From Peribacillus muralis (GTDB lineage Bacteria; Bacillota; Bacilli; Bacillales; DSM-1321), in assembly GCF_001439925.1 (NCBI RefSeq), contig NZ_LMBV01000001.1, forward strand, positions 318,976-382,975: DNA of 64,000 bases, written 5' to 3'. Below the pieces are notes generated by a model that saw only the letters and a program-made list of their open reading frames with translations, was not told the origin of the DNA and did not search any database. The position numbers and the translations under genes are program-made. Numbering within the stretch: position 1 is the first letter of the stretch; each line of letters begins with the position of its first letter. This document shows positions 43,145 through 52,210 of this stretch, in pieces.

Positions 43145-43831
43145 TCATATATAAAGCTTGGGTCCGGATGATCTTTCCCTTCTGCCCGCAGGACGAATCC
43201 GTGAGGTGGGCGCAGCCTCAGGCGGTGTCTCCTTTTGATTCGGCTTTGGCGTTTCCGCAACGTTTGTTTGTGTCACTGACTCAGTTTCGCCAACAACGGA
43301 TGTTGCCCCGTTCTCGGTATCTCCAGATGACGATATGCTCCGGAATAATTTCCACATGGACGGCAAGTTTTTAATCACGGGTCCGTATTGTTGCACCATG
43401 GGGGTGAATTGTTCGGCTGCCTGAAGCACCTTTTGCGTGTTAGCTAACATATTGTTCAAGGAATCCGGGTTTTTTAATGTTTCCAAAATCCCCCCACCGC
43501 TGCTTCTCGATGAACTTTGGTTACTGGAAGCGGCGGGTGCGAATAAGTTAGGAGGAGCTGCCTTTTGTTTGGACTTGCCAAGTATCTTCGACAGCAATCC
43601 TTCCTTTTTTGCCGGTGGCATATCCTGCCGCTGCTGCTGGCCGAATGGTGCCCTGAAACCATTTGGCCCTGGCTGTGCCTGTGGTCCGTTTGGTCCAATT
43701 GGCTGCCGCATCGGCTGGAAAGCTTGAGGCATCTGCATCTGCTGTCTATATGGTGTGGGAGGCTGCTGCATCCTCCGACCACGGGGTGGCCCAAAACCGG
43801 GTCCGGGTTGACGATTTCTATCTTGGAACAT
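43145..43831 (-). CDS. yqfQ: YqfQ/VrrA family protein
   Basis: 228-residue low-complexity protein. The N-terminal half (about 1-75) is rich in Pro, Gln, Gly and Met (RMQQPPTPYRQQMQMPQ). A central more ordered part (about 85-160, NNMLANTQKVLQAAEQFTP) is followed by a Thr/Glu/Pro-rich tail. It fits the YqfQ/VrrA family, named after a variable repeat protein of B. anthracis; function unknown. Start at ATG 43831 after AGGAGGTGAAAC; the longer frame begins with a GTG inside that site. The Gln/Pro-coding region could vary in length between strains. Confidence 0.8.
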   Translation of the reverse strand: MFQDRNRQPGPGFGPPRGRRMQQPPTPYRQQMQMPQAFQPMRQPIGPNGPQAQPGPNGFRAPFGQQQRQDMPPAKKEGLLSKILGKSKQKAAPPNLFAPAASSNQSSSRSSGGGILETLKNPDSLNNMLANTQKVLQAAEQFTPMVQQYGPVIKNLPSMWKLFRSISSSGDTENGATSVVGETESVTQTNVAETPKPNQKETPPEAAPTSRIRPAGRRERSSGPKLYI

Positions 43832-44170
43832 AGGTTTCACCTCCTCTGATTTTATGAGCTGATGTATTTCTCTCTATAAATTATGCAACTCGGCAAAAAA
43901 GGTTTGAGGAAAGAGTGACTGTGCTGTTGTGAAGTGACCGGAAAGAAGGTAAGATGGTAACGGTAGTCTTTTAGCTCCATGTCTGCGGGGGATACGCTAT
44001 GACCAGGACAGGGGCTTTTCGTTTGCAAGAGTCCATTTTAAGAGAACTAGCCTCAGCGCTTGCGCAATATATTGTAATCCAGCTCCAGCACCTAGCTCAC
44101 TGTGAAAAAGATGATCGCCCTCATAAGGCAAAAACCGCCTTTTGGGTCAATCCCTATTTTCATACGTGAG

Positions 44171-44241
44171 CTGACCAAGGTGCTTGCGCTTTTTGTGTAA
44201 TCCAGGTCCAGCACTGACCAAGGTGCTTGCGCTTTTCGTGT
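44171..44241 (+). repeat. 43-bp period direct repeat
   Basis: CTGACCAAGGTGCTTGCGCT at 44171 and again at 44214 (period 43) continue with TTTT(T/C)GTGT. A third, weaker relative (GCGCTTGCGC... GTAATCCAGCTCCAGCA) lies near 44057-44094. The copies look like 3' ends of the dispersed repeat that were duplicated in tandem. Confidence 0.75.
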
Positions 44242-44256
44242 GAAATTTATTATAAT
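44227..44256 (+). promoter_or_regulatory. probable cshB promoter partly inside the repeat
   Basis: TTGCGC at 44227-44232 and TATAAT at 44251-44256 with an 18-base spacer precede cshB by 45 bases. The -35 lies within the second repeat copy, the -10 just outside it. Confidence 0.55.
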
Positions 44257-44300
44257 AACAGGACATGTCTAATGACTGACAAGAATAAAGGAGTTTTCTG

Positions 44301-45614
44301 ATGAAACAAAACCAATTTGAACGATTTAATTTGAAAAGCTACATTCTAGATGCGGTTCGTACTTTAGGGTTCGATAAGCCGACGGAAATTCAAGAACGCG
44401 TGCTTCCGTCGCTTTTAAAGGGAAGTAGCTTAATTGGACAGTCGCAGACAGGTACAGGAAAGACACATTCCTATTTGCTGCCGATTATGAACAGGCTTGA
44501 TGCTAGTAAAAATGAAGTTCAAGCGATTATTTCCGCACCAACCCGTGAGTTAGCGAACCAAATCTACAAAGAAGCTTTGAAAATTGCCGACCATTTCCCT
44601 GAGGATGAGCAGATTTCTGTTCGTTGTTTTATAGGTGGTACGGATAAGCAGCGGATGATTGATAAATTGAAAACACAGCCACAGCTTGTAATAGGAACGC
44701 CAGGCCGAATCAAGGATTTGGTCGAGGCTCAGGCGCTTCAGGTTTATACGGCAAAAATGCTTGTAGTCGATGAAGCGGACCTTATGCTGGACATGGGATT
44801 CCTGGAAGATGTCGATCTATTCGCGTCGCGTATGGCTGAAAAAATCCAAATGCTTGTCTTCTCGGCAACCATCCCGGAAAAATTGAAGCCGTTTTTGAAT
44901 AAATATATGGAAAATCCGAAGTATGTTCAAGTTAATCCGAAGCAGGCGACCGCCGCGAAGATCGAGCACGTTTTGGTACCGCTTCGCCACCGTAACAGAG
45001 AGCAGCTGCTTCATGATATCATCGTTCGTTATAATCCTTATTTGGCGATCGTATTCACGAACACAAAGAAAATGGCCGATCATGTGGCTAATTCCTTGAT
45101 CGAAAAAGGGCTGAATGTCGGTCGTATTCATGGGGATTTAACGCCTCGTGAGCGGAAAAAAATGATGAAGCAAATCAATGATCTTGAGTATCAATTCATC
45201 GTTGCGACAGATTTGGCTTCCCGTGGAATCGATATCGAAGGTGTCAGTCATATCATTAACTATGAATTGCCTACAGATCTTGATTTTTACATCCATAGGA
45301 CAGGAAGGACAGCTCGTGCAGGATATTCAGGCATTGCCGCAACCCTTTATGATACTTCAGATGAAGATTCGCTGAATCGTCTGGAAAAAATGGGCATTGA
45401 ATTTCGTGATGCAGATATCCAGAACGGGGATTGGGTTGATATAGACGAACGTAATAAACGGAAAAACCGTAAAAAACAAAAATCTGATATCGATGTTAAA
45501 GCGAGCAGGCACGTCAAGAAGCCTACTAAAGTCAAGCCGGGTTACAAGAAGAAAATCCAACGTGATGTGGAAAACTTCAAAAAACGCGAACGTCGTATAC
45601 AGAGAAAGAAATAG
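44301..45614 (+). CDS. cshB: DEAD-box RNA helicase CshB
   Basis: ATP-dependent RNA helicase linked to cold shock, ribosome assembly and mRNA turnover. It has 437 residues (B. subtilis 438): Q motif, GQSQTGTGKT (about 48-57), DEAD at 157-160, SAT near 187, HRTGRTARAG near 331, and a basic C-terminal tail (KRKNRKKQKSD, RRIQRKK) for RNA binding. nfo follows 12 bases later and is probably co-transcribed. Confidence 0.96.
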   Translation: MKQNQFERFNLKSYILDAVRTLGFDKPTEIQERVLPSLLKGSSLIGQSQTGTGKTHSYLLPIMNRLDASKNEVQAIISAPTRELANQIYKEALKIADHFPEDEQISVRCFIGGTDKQRMIDKLKTQPQLVIGTPGRIKDLVEAQALQVYTAKMLVVDEADLMLDMGFLEDVDLFASRMAEKIQMLVFSATIPEKLKPFLNKYMENPKYVQVNPKQATAAKIEHVLVPLRHRNREQLLHDIIVRYNPYLAIVFTNTKKMADHVANSLIEKGLNVGRIHGDLTPRERKKMMKQINDLEYQFIVATDLASRGIDIEGVSHIINYELPTDLDFYIHRTGRTARAGYSGIAATLYDTSDEDSLNRLEKMGIEFRDADIQNGDWVDIDERNKRKNRKKQKSDIDVKASRHVKKPTKVKPGYKKKIQRDVENFKKRERRIQRKK

Positions 45615-45626
45615 GGGAGAAATCAG

Positions 45627-46520
45627 ATGCTGAAGATTGGATCGCATGTTTCAATGAGCGGGAAAAATATGCTTCTTGCTGCGAGTCAAGAAGCGGTTTC
45701 GTATGGCTCCAACACATTCATGATCTATACGGGAGCCCCTCAAAATACAAGACGTAAAAAAATCGAGGATTTAAATATCGAGGCTGGAAGATTGCATATG
45801 GAGGCGAATGGCATGACTGACATCGTCGTCCATGCCCCATATATCATCAACATAGCAAATACGACCAATCCAGCCACATACGAGCTTGGAGTCAACTTCC
45901 TACGCAGCGAAATCGACCGGACCGAAGCGATTGGTTCAAGGCAAATCGTCCTTCACCCAGGTGCGCACGTTGGTGCTGGTAGTGAAATGGGAATTAAACG
46001 GATCATTGAAGGCTTGAATGAAGTGCTAACTGCCGACGATAAAGTTCAAATCGCGCTTGAAACGATGGCTGGTAAAGGGACTGAATGTGGCAGGTCATTC
46101 GAGGAGCTGGCGATGATCATCGATGGTGTAACCCATAACGAAAAATTATCGGTATGTTTCGATACTTGCCATACTCATGATGCCGGGTATAATATCATTG
46201 AAGATTTCGATGGTGTCCTAAATGAATTTGATAAATTGGTTGGTATTGACCGCATTAAAGTCCTTCATATCAACGATAGTAAAAATGAACGCGGCATGCG
46301 CAAGGACCGCCATGAAAACATTGGATTCGGTCATATCGGATTTAAGGCGTTAAATGAGATTGTCCATCATCCACAGTTAGGCGCTGTTCCTAAAATACTG
46401 GAAACGCCTTATGTAGGGGAAGACAAGAAAGATAAAAAGCCACCTTATAAATATGAAATCGATATGTTTAAGAACAAACAATTTGACGAAGAATTACTGG
46501 AAAAGATCAGACTCCAATAA
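45627..46520 (+). CDS. nfo: endonuclease IV
   Basis: Class II AP endonuclease of base excision repair, also spore DNA repair in B. subtilis. It has 297 residues and the AP2Ec motifs with metal ligands: [45 protein letters not shown] and [25 protein letters not shown] sequence (trimmed here). SD is GGGGAG. It is followed by a terminator. Confidence 0.96.
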   Translation: MLKIGSHVSMSGKNMLLAASQEAVSYGSNTFMIYTGAPQNTRRKKIEDLNIEAGRLHMEANGMTDIVVHAPYIINIANTTNPATYELGVNFLRSEIDRTEAIGSRQIVLHPGAHVGAGSEMGIKRIIEGLNEVLTADDKVQIALETMAGKGTECGRSFEELAMIIDGVTHNEKLSVCFDTCHTHDAGYNIIEDFDGVLNEFDKLVGIDRIKVLHINDSKNERGMRKDRHENIGFGHIGFKALNEIVHHPQLGAVPKILETPYVGEDKKDKKPPYKYEIDMFKNKQFDEELLEKIRLQ

Positions 46521-46534
46521 TATTCTAACGTATA

Positions 46535-46575
46535 AAGGGACGATTCATCCAATAAAGGATGAATCGTCCTTTCAT
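46535..46575 (+). terminator. cshB-nfo terminator
   Basis: GGGACGATTCATCC and GGATGAATCGTCC pair around AATAAA, followed by TTTC. The flanking A and T runs make it possibly active on both strands. Confidence 0.85.
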
Positions 46576-46632
46576 TTTGCATTTGTTTAAGTATGACTTT
46601 TCAAAGACTGCCGGAAAATTGGCCAAGACCTT

Positions 46633-46893
46633 TTAAAAAGTGGAAGTAAGGTTGTTGAATAGGGATTCTATTTCCCTGGCCGTGCTTGCTCCGGCGACTT
46701 TTGTGATTTGTCCCAATACGGTTTGCCTTTGCCGGATATCGAAAATGTTAATATTTTTACCTGCTAGAAGCGCAGTGATATCCTGTGCTTGTTTTTGCGT
46801 AAGAGCAACCTTATGCTGCCTGGCAAGGGAAAGCAGTTCATCGGGGCGAATATTGTTGATTTTATGATTGACCATCATTTCGAATAATTTCAA
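46633..46893 (-). CDS. yqfT: YqfT family protein (DUF2624)
   Basis: 86-residue protein without cysteines or membrane segments. It starts MKLFEMMVNHKINNIRPDEL and resembles DUF2624 proteins found at this place (yqfT) in bacilli. It carries an apparent helix-turn pattern (ALTQKQAQDITALLAGKN). Function unknown. The start is TTG after AAAGGAGGAG. It lies opposite to nfo and to the zinc operon. Confidence 0.85.
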   Translation of the reverse strand: MKLFEMMVNHKINNIRPDELLSLARQHKVALTQKQAQDITALLAGKNINIFDIRQRQTVLGQITKVAGASTAREIESLFNNLTSTF

Positions 46894-47033
46894 ACGATCT
46901 CCTCCTTTTTTAAAACATATGAAGGAGGAAGGCGTATGTGAACATGAAACTTCGATTTGAATGGCAGGTACTGAATTCAGCTAACGATTTTTGGCAGTTC
47001 AGGGCTTATGTGCCCCTTAGGAGGTCAGGATTC

Positions 47034-47062
47034 TTTACATTCGCACTTCTTTGTTTTATACT
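47034..47062 (+). promoter_or_regulatory. promoter of znuC-znuB-zur
   Basis: TTTACA at 47034-47039 and TATACT at 47057-47062 with a 17-base spacer. The expected start of transcription is near 47069, right at the Zur box. Confidence 0.75.
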
Positions 47063-47070
47063 AACGATTG

Positions 47071-47091
47071 TTAATCGTAATGATTCTTAAA
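47071..47091 (+). promoter_or_regulatory. Zur box
   Basis: TTAATCGTAATGATTCTTAAA matches the left half and centre of the Bacillus Zur consensus (AATCGTAATNATT), with a degenerate right half. A second overlapping TAACGATT lies just upstream (47062-47069). Its place over the transcription start fits zinc-dependent repression by the Zur encoded at the end of this operon. Confidence 0.7.
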
Positions 47092-47105
47092 AAATAGGTG
47101 ATATC

Positions 47106-47870
47106 TTGGATAATGTAGGAAACCCAATAGTTAAAATAGAAGATATATCATACAAATATACGAAAGATCTGGTGCTCGAACATGTTTCGCTTGAAATTCC
47201 GAAAGGGGCTTTCTTGGCAATCGTCGGACCAAATGGATCAGGTAAGTCAACGCTTTTGAAGCTGCTGCTCGGACTGTTCAAACTCCAAAAAGGTAATATA
47301 GAAATATTCGGGGAAGACATACGACGCTTTAAAGCTTGGCAACGGGTCGGGTTCGTTTCACAAAAGGCGAATTCCTTTAACTCTGGATTCCCTGCAACTG
47401 TATTCGAAGTGGTTCAGAGCGGGCTGACCAAAAAAATTGGACTATTCAAGTTTGCAAGCAAAGAAGACAAGCGCCTGGTAAAGAATGCCCTCGAATCCGT
47501 TGACATGCTTGAATATCAGAACCGCAATATCGGTGAATTGTCCGGAGGGCAGCAACAGAGGGTCTTCATTGCCCGCTCGCTAGTCAGTGAGCCGGAATTG
47601 ATGATTTTGGATGAGCCCACAGTCGGAGTTGATTCAAAAAATGTCCACCAATTTTATGAAATGCTTGAGATGCTGAACAAAAAGTTAGGAATTACCTTGA
47701 TTTTGGTAACTCATGACGTCGGTACCGTCACCGATAAAGTCACACATGTAGCCTGTTTGAATAAAAAGCTTCATTTTCATGGGGATGCTTGTGAATATAA
47801 TGAGTTGGATGAAGGTGAGCTTTCATCGATTTATGGACATGGCGTCCAGTTTTTACATCATGATCATTAA
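47106..47870 (+). CDS. znuC: zinc ABC transporter ATP-binding protein
   Basis: ATPase of a metal ABC importer, assigned to zinc from its operon with zur and the Zur box. It has 254 residues: Walker A GPNGSGKST at 41-49, signature LSGGQQQR near 145, Walker B LMILDEP near 167, and a His-rich C-terminus (YGHGVQFLHHDH) that may bind metal. The start is TTG after ATAGGTGA; the ATG at 47113 is in another frame. Manganese uptake is the alternative. Confidence 0.9.
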   Translation: MDNVGNPIVKIEDISYKYTKDLVLEHVSLEIPKGAFLAIVGPNGSGKSTLLKLLLGLFKLQKGNIEIFGEDIRRFKAWQRVGFVSQKANSFNSGFPATVFEVVQSGLTKKIGLFKFASKEDKRLVKNALESVDMLEYQNRNIGELSGGQQQRVFIARSLVSEPELMILDEPTVGVDSKNVHQFYEMLEMLNKKLGITLILVTHDVGTVTDKVTHVACLNKKLHFHGDACEYNELDEGELSSIYGHGVQFLHHDH

Positions 47871-47891
47871 AAAGTTTTGGAGGATAGGCCA

Positions 47892-48725
47892 ATGATATCG
47901 GGGATATTGCAATTCGAATTTTTGCAAAACGCATTCTTGACGGGAATCATCATCGGAGCAATTGCGCCATTAGTGGGCGTTTTTGTTGTGGTAAGACGAA
48001 TGTCGATGATTTCTGATGCGCTCAGTCATGTAGCGCTTGCTGGCATAGCGTTCAGTTTATTGCTTCAAAAGAGTTTTCTGTCGATGGCGGGATTGAATCC
48101 CCTCTATATGGGGATGGCCTTTTCTGTTGGCGGATCATTATTCATTGAAAAATTAAGAGGGGTATACAAGCATTACCAAGAGCTTGCAATCCCGATCATC
48201 ATGTCTGGCGGCATGGGTCTTAGTGTCATTTTCATATCCATTGCAGATGGCTTCAATACGGATTTGTTCGGGTATTTATTCGGAAGCGTCAGCGCAGTCA
48301 GTCGGGCGGACTTGTATGTCATCTTGGCAGTGGGGATAGTCGTCGTCTTGACCCTTACCCTATTGTATAAGGAGTTATTTCAGTTATCATTTGATGAAGA
48401 ACATGCCAAAGCTTCCGGAATCCCTTACAAATCCATTCATTTCATTTTTATTGTGATGGTAGCCTTGGTCATCGCCGCTTCCATGAAAATCATTGGCATA
48501 TTGCTCGTTTCTTCGCTCATGACGCTGCCGGTAGCAGCTAGTCTCCGCTTTGCCAAGGGCTTTAAGCAAATGATTGGGTTCTCGATCTTATTCGGCGAAG
48601 TTTCCGTCGTAGTTGGTTTATTTTTATCATACAGCCTTGACCTCGCTCCTGGCGGCACCATTGTAATAATCGCTGTGCTTATTCTCATCTTGTCAATTTT
48701 GTTTGATAAGTGGAAAAATCGATAG
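47892..48725 (+). CDS. znuB: zinc ABC transporter permease
   Basis: Integral membrane subunit of the ABC-3 metal transporter family. It has 277 residues and about eight hydrophobic helices; the signature RRMSMISDALSHVALAGIAF is near residue 34. ATG 47892 is preferred over the in-frame TTG 47877 because TGGAGG sits between them. It follows znuC by 21 bases. No solute-binding protein (znuA) is encoded next to it. Confidence 0.92.
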   Translation: MISGILQFEFLQNAFLTGIIIGAIAPLVGVFVVVRRMSMISDALSHVALAGIAFSLLLQKSFLSMAGLNPLYMGMAFSVGGSLFIEKLRGVYKHYQELAIPIIMSGGMGLSVIFISIADGFNTDLFGYLFGSVSAVSRADLYVILAVGIVVVLTLTLLYKELFQLSFDEEHAKASGIPYKSIHFIFIVMVALVIAASMKIIGILLVSSLMTLPVAASLRFAKGFKQMIGFSILFGEVSVVVGLFLSYSLDLAPGGTIVIIAVLILILSILFDKWKNR

Positions 48726-48740
48726 ATGGGGTGATGTTTC

Positions 48741-49166
48741 GTGAACGTAACGACTGCTATGCAATTACTAAAAGATAAAGGATTTAAACATACTGGAAAG
48801 AGGGAAGAGATGCTTCAGCTTTTCTCGACCAGCGATAAATATTTAACGGCAAAAGATGTGTTGGAGAATATGAAACAAGACTATCCTGGATTAAGCTTCG
48901 ATACGATTTACCGGAACCTTTCATTATTCGTTGAATTGGGGATATTTGAAACGACTGAGCTGGAAGGGGAAAAGCACTTCCGCTTTACATGCGGCCATGC
49001 TTCCCACCACCATCATTTCATCTGCCTGAATTGCGGTAAAACGAAAGAAATCGAAGTGTGCCCGATGCAGGAGCTGGAGGATAGCCTCAAGGACTACGAT
49101 GTCTCGGGTCATAAATTTGAAATATACGGACGCTGCCCCGCATGCCGTATATCTGTAGAGGCCTGA
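48741..49166 (+). CDS. zur: zinc uptake regulator Zur (Fur family)
   Basis: Zinc-responsive repressor. It has 141 residues: winged helix ([34 protein letters not shown]) and a metal-binding C-terminal half with CxxC pairs C95/C98 and C132/C135 for structural zinc and HASHHHHF for regulatory zinc. The start is GTG after GGGGTGATG. Being the last gene of the operon it represses, it is autoregulated. Position equals yqfV (zur) of B. subtilis. Confidence 0.94.
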   Translation: MNVTTAMQLLKDKGFKHTGKREEMLQLFSTSDKYLTAKDVLENMKQDYPGLSFDTIYRNLSLFVELGIFETTELEGEKHFRFTCGHASHHHHFICLNCGKTKEIEVCPMQELEDSLKDYDVSGHKFEIYGRCPACRISVEA

Positions 49167-49202
49167 AAAAACCCATTGACTTTTAGTCAATGGGTTTTTT
49201 TC
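49165..49202. terminator. bidirectional terminator between zur and yqfW
   Basis: AAAAAACCCATTGAC and GTCAATGGGTTTTTT form a perfect stem around TTTTA with A and T runs on both sides, serving two convergent genes. Confidence 0.93.
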
Positions 49203-49204
49203 GT

Positions 49205-49789
49205 TTATTTAATGGAAACGGGCTTTTCTGCCAACCATTGGGCCACCCAATAAGAGGCCTCTTGCCAATTGTTGACCCGAATGACGCTTTCAGGTACAGG
49301 GTCTTGGTTGTAAGGGGTATTGAATAAAATCACCGGAATTTTGCATTCTTCCGATATGGCTACCGCATTATCGTGCTTATCTTCTAAAAACAGATCGACT
49401 GCGAATTTCTTCGCTGCAGCGACTTTATCATGTGAACCTACAAGCTCAATATGGTTATAGAGGACCTCGTTCGTTGTGAACCAATCCTTAGTTACATCGA
49501 ATAAACGGTTGCTCCTGGCACTGATGAAATAGAGGTCGGCTTGTGTTGTCCATTTTTCCAATACATCCTTTGCTCCTTCAGCCAATAAAGACTCGGCATA
49601 AATGAGAGGCTCCGTCTCGATGAACCATTTGGTGAAATCTTCCTTTGGAACGTTAACGAATGGGAATAAGTCATACTCGGTAATATCTTCATAAGCTAAA
49701 TTCAATTGGAAAGCTTTATTTAAAAAGGGGACCATGGAATCGGGTCTTGTGACAGTCCCGTCTATGTCGATGCCAAATCGTTTTTTCAT
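49205..49789 (-). CDS. yqfW: HAD-superfamily 5'-nucleotidase-like hydrolase (YqfW)
   Basis: 194-residue HAD hydrolase of the NT5C type (5'(3')-deoxyribonucleotidase-like). Motif I is DIDGT with the nucleophile D8 and the acid D10; motif II is in FISARS, and motif III/IV in KKFAVDLFLEDKHDNA. The specific substrate is not known. SD is AGGAGAG. It converges on zur. Confidence 0.88.
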   Translation of the reverse strand: MKKRFGIDIDGTVTRPDSMVPFLNKAFQLNLAYEDITEYDLFPFVNVPKEDFTKWFIETEPLIYAESLLAEGAKDVLEKWTTQADLYFISARSNRLFDVTKDWFTTNEVLYNHIELVGSHDKVAAAKKFAVDLFLEDKHDNAVAISEECKIPVILFNTPYNQDPVPESVIRVNNWQEASYWVAQWLAEKPVSIK

Positions 49790-49959
49790 GGGAAATCTCT
49801 CCTCATCTTAAAAGTACTTGTAATAGTGTAACATATACAATCAAAGCATTGGTAAATTCGCTTATTTATTTCCAAGACAAGAAACCATTATCACGATGGA
49901 TTCCGAAGCTTTAACACATACTATAACTGCTCCTATAAACGAAAGTGAGGGATGCAAGG

Positions 49960-50430
49960 ATGGAGAAAGATCAATACTCCAGTATTGACGATGAAATACG
50001 ATTGGGCAAAGAGGGCAGTGAGACAACGAATGTCGATGATCCGCATCATGAGCGGTATTATAATGAAGCTGAGCCTGCAGATGATCGAAGGTATGAAAAT
50101 CGGGGGCCCGTGTTCAATGCCGATAATCGGTATCATGAAGAAACGTCAGCCGAGATCTCAACATTGCCTCAAAGAAGCAGATCATATAAAGATGGGTCTG
50201 TAGTCGGGGCTGTTGATTCTGGGGAAGTGGCATCAAGGGGGAAAACCATTGGTGTCATAGCCTTGATCATTTCCATATTATCGCTATTCATGATGCCTTT
50301 TCTGTTAGGAATTGCCGGCATCATCGTAGGGATAGTGGCCAGAAGCCGAGGATCGAACTTGGGAACATGGGCGATAGGCATTGGGGCTCTGTCCATCATC
50401 GTAGGCATATTCATCCTGCCGTTCTTTTAA
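49960..50430 (+). CDS. yqfX: YqfX-like membrane protein (DUF4190)
   Basis: 156-residue protein: a long acidic and polar N-terminal part (about 1-90, many Asp, Glu, Tyr, Arg) and two C-terminal membrane helices (about 96-120 and 135-155) separated by the short basic loop VARSRGSN. This arrangement fits DUF4190 proteins. The B. subtilis YqfX at this place is shorter in the soluble part (as I recall, about 129 residues). Function unknown. ATG 49960 is used since GTGAGG spaces 8-9 bases to it; a GTG five codons upstream overlaps that site. Confidence 0.78.
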   Translation: MEKDQYSSIDDEIRLGKEGSETTNVDDPHHERYYNEAEPADDRRYENRGPVFNADNRYHEETSAEISTLPQRSRSYKDGSVVGAVDSGEVASRGKTIGVIALIISILSLFMMPFLLGIAGIIVGIVARSRGSNLGTWAIGIGALSIIVGIFILPFF

Positions 50431-50438
50431 ATAAGACG

Positions 50439-50472
50439 CAAAAAACCCCGATGCTAAGAATCGGGGTTTTTG
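50439..50472. terminator. bidirectional terminator between yqfX and ispG
   Basis: AAAAAACCCCGAT and ATCGGGGTTTTT pair around GCTAAGA, with T-runs on both strands. Confidence 0.9.
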
Positions 50473-50474
50473 TC

Positions 50475-51596
50475 TTATTTATTCAATAAAGCTGCCGCGG
50501 CAGCTTCCGCTCTTTGTTTTTCATAATACTCTTCAGCGATTTTGTCAATTTCCTTTTTCAGTTCCTCGACCATCGTTTCTTCAGGCACTTTCCTTACAAT
50601 TTGCCCTTTCCTGAACAGCAAGCCTTCACCACGTGCACCGGCTATGCCGATATCAGCCTCACGTGCCTCTCCAGGACCGTTTACCGCACAACCAAGCACA
50701 GATACCTTGATTGGAGCTTTGATCGTCTGGATGTACTCCTCGACCTCATTCGCGATGGAGATTAAGTCGATTTCGATGCGACCGCAAGTCGGGCAGGAAA
50801 TTAAAGTGGCCATGTTGGAAGCAAGTCCGAATACTTTCAGAAGCTCCCGAGCGACTTTCACCTCTTCGACCGGATCGGCGCTTAAGGAGACACGCATCGT
50901 GCTTCCGATGCCTTGGCTTAAGATGGCACCTAGTCCGGCAGCACTTTTTACCGTTCCGGAGAACAATGTACCCGATTCGGTAATTCCCAAATGTAACGGG
51001 TAATCGAATGCTTTCGAAGCTTTTTCATATGCTTCGATGGCCAAATTCACATCAGAGGCCTTCATGGACACAATGATGTCATGGAAATCGAGATCTTCAA
51101 GGATCTTGATATGGTGCAAGGCGCTTTCGACCATACCGTCTGCCGTTGGATATCCATACTTATCGAGTATCTTCTTCTCAAGCGAACCGGCATTTACACC
51201 GATGCGGATTGGGATGCCTTTCGCTTTGGCAGCTTTAACGACTGCTTCAACCTTTTCGCGGCGACCGATGTTACCAGGATTGATCCTGATTTTATCCGCT
51301 CCGCCTTCAATTGCCTTTAATGCCAGCTTATAATCAAAATGAATATCGACTACAAGTGGGATGTTTATCCGTTTTTTTATTTCAGGAATTGCATCTGCAG
51401 CTCTTTCGTCAGGACAGGCGACTCGCACGACTTGGCATCCCGCTTCCTCAAGACGAAGGATTTCTGCAACAGTTGCTTCAACATCATGTGTTTTAGTAGT
51501 TGTCATGCTTTGTACGATAACTTCATTATTGCCGCCAATTGTTAAGTTTCCGACTTTAATTGGCCGCGTCTTGGTACGATGTATAATTTCACTCAA
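50475..51596 (-). CDS. ispG: (E)-4-hydroxy-3-methylbut-2-enyl diphosphate synthase
   Basis: Flavodoxin/ferredoxin-dependent 4Fe-4S enzyme of the MEP pathway that makes HMBPP for IspH. It has 373 residues with an N-terminal TIM barrel ([20 protein letters not shown]) and a C-terminal cluster domain with [11 protein letters not shown] and [12 protein letters not shown]. The start is TTG, with AAAGGAGAG 8 bases upstream. It is monocistronic, converging on yqfX. Confidence 0.97.
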   Translation of the reverse strand: MSEIIHRTKTRPIKVGNLTIGGNNEVIVQSMTTTKTHDVEATVAEILRLEEAGCQVVRVACPDERAADAIPEIKKRINIPLVVDIHFDYKLALKAIEGGADKIRINPGNIGRREKVEAVVKAAKAKGIPIRIGVNAGSLEKKILDKYGYPTADGMVESALHHIKILEDLDFHDIIVSMKASDVNLAIEAYEKASKAFDYPLHLGITESGTLFSGTVKSAAGLGAILSQGIGSTMRVSLSADPVEEVKVARELLKVFGLASNMATLISCPTCGRIEIDLISIANEVEEYIQTIKAPIKVSVLGCAVNGPGEAREADIGIAGARGEGLLFRKGQIVRKVPEETMVEELKKEIDKIAEEYYEKQRAEAAAAALLNK

Positions 51597-51791
51597 GTGG
51601 AATTCTCTCCTTTAGGAAAAAATCAGTTTTGATTTTTCATTTGTTTCTCTAAAATATTGTATCAATCTACTTACCGCTTGACAAGGAAATAGGCTGCAAT
51701 ATCTTTTTTCAATAAGAAGATTATGCTATTCCTGGGTTTTTACGTAGTTATCGAGAGCGCTTGAAAACACGAAGACCCACCCAGTTTCCGG

Positions 51792-52124
51792 CTATTTATA
51801 AACAGGAATCTTATATGTTTTGCCAATCTGCATATTTTCAGGCTTCATGCCTTCATTCAAGCTTTGGAAGTCAGATATGATCGTTTCAATCGGCTGATTG
51901 TCTCCGCTATTTTCCGTTTCGACAATGGAGAGTAAAGTATCACCAGGCTTCATCGTAATTTCTTTAAAAGCTGCACTCGGGGCAGATTGCTGCTGACTTG
52001 CCGGGACGGCAGGCTGGACTTTAGCAGCCGGTGGGGGTGAAGTCGGCAGGGTGCCAGTTGTCAGGTCGAAATAAATAATGAATAATGTGAAGCAAAATGA
52101 TACAAAAATCAGTAGCCTTTTCAA
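51792..52124 (-). CDS. yqfZ: YqfZ-like LysM protein
   Basis: 110-residue exported or membrane-anchored protein: hydrophobic N-terminus (about 4-21), a Pro/Ala/Gln-rich linker (about 28-52), and a C-terminal LysM-like domain (TMKPGDTLLSIVETE ... GKTYKIPVY). LysM domains bind peptidoglycan. The start is TTG after GGGAGGGTGG. It matches yqfZ by place; in B. subtilis this gene is reported as sigma-E dependent, and a perfect sigma-E -35 (GCATATT) is seen upstream. Confidence 0.85.
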   Translation of the reverse strand: MKRLLIFVSFCFTLFIIYFDLTTGTLPTSPPPAAKVQPAVPASQQQSAPSAAFKEITMKPGDTLLSIVETENSGDNQPIETIISDFQSLNEGMKPENMQIGKTYKIPVYK

Positions 52125-52156
52125 TTTTCCACCCTCCCAAGCTTGTCTTTACACTA

Positions 52157-52185
52157 TATATACTTGAAAGGGACTAGGAATATGC
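52157..52185 (-). promoter_or_regulatory. possible sigma-E promoter of yqfZ
   Basis: On the minus strand GCATATT (52185-52179) matches the sigma-E -35 pattern. AGTATATA (52164-52157) 14 bases later is only a partial match to the -10 CATACANT. A sigma-E assignment is supported mainly by the downstream gene. Confidence 0.4.
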
Positions 52186-52210
52186 CTAAAAATGGGCATT
52201 TTCGAAATCG

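Larger units (their letters stand above)
43832..44300. other. gap holding a dispersed Bacillaceae-type repeat and the cshB promoter
   Basis: No gene is seen in this 469-base divergent region between yqfQ and cshB. From about 43965 to 44241 it contains a decayed copy of a repeat family common in Bacillaceae intergenic DNA (phrases such as CTAGCTC, CATAAGGC, GAGCTGACCAAGG, GCTTGCGCTTTT). The family assignment rests on memory of its consensus. The cshB promoter follows. Confidence 0.6.

Noticed and set aside
44171-44241. Tandem repeat resembling a mini CRISPR array
   Set aside because: Only two good copies, spacer of about 15 bases that is itself repeat sequence, no cas genes; it fits a duplicated dispersed repeat.
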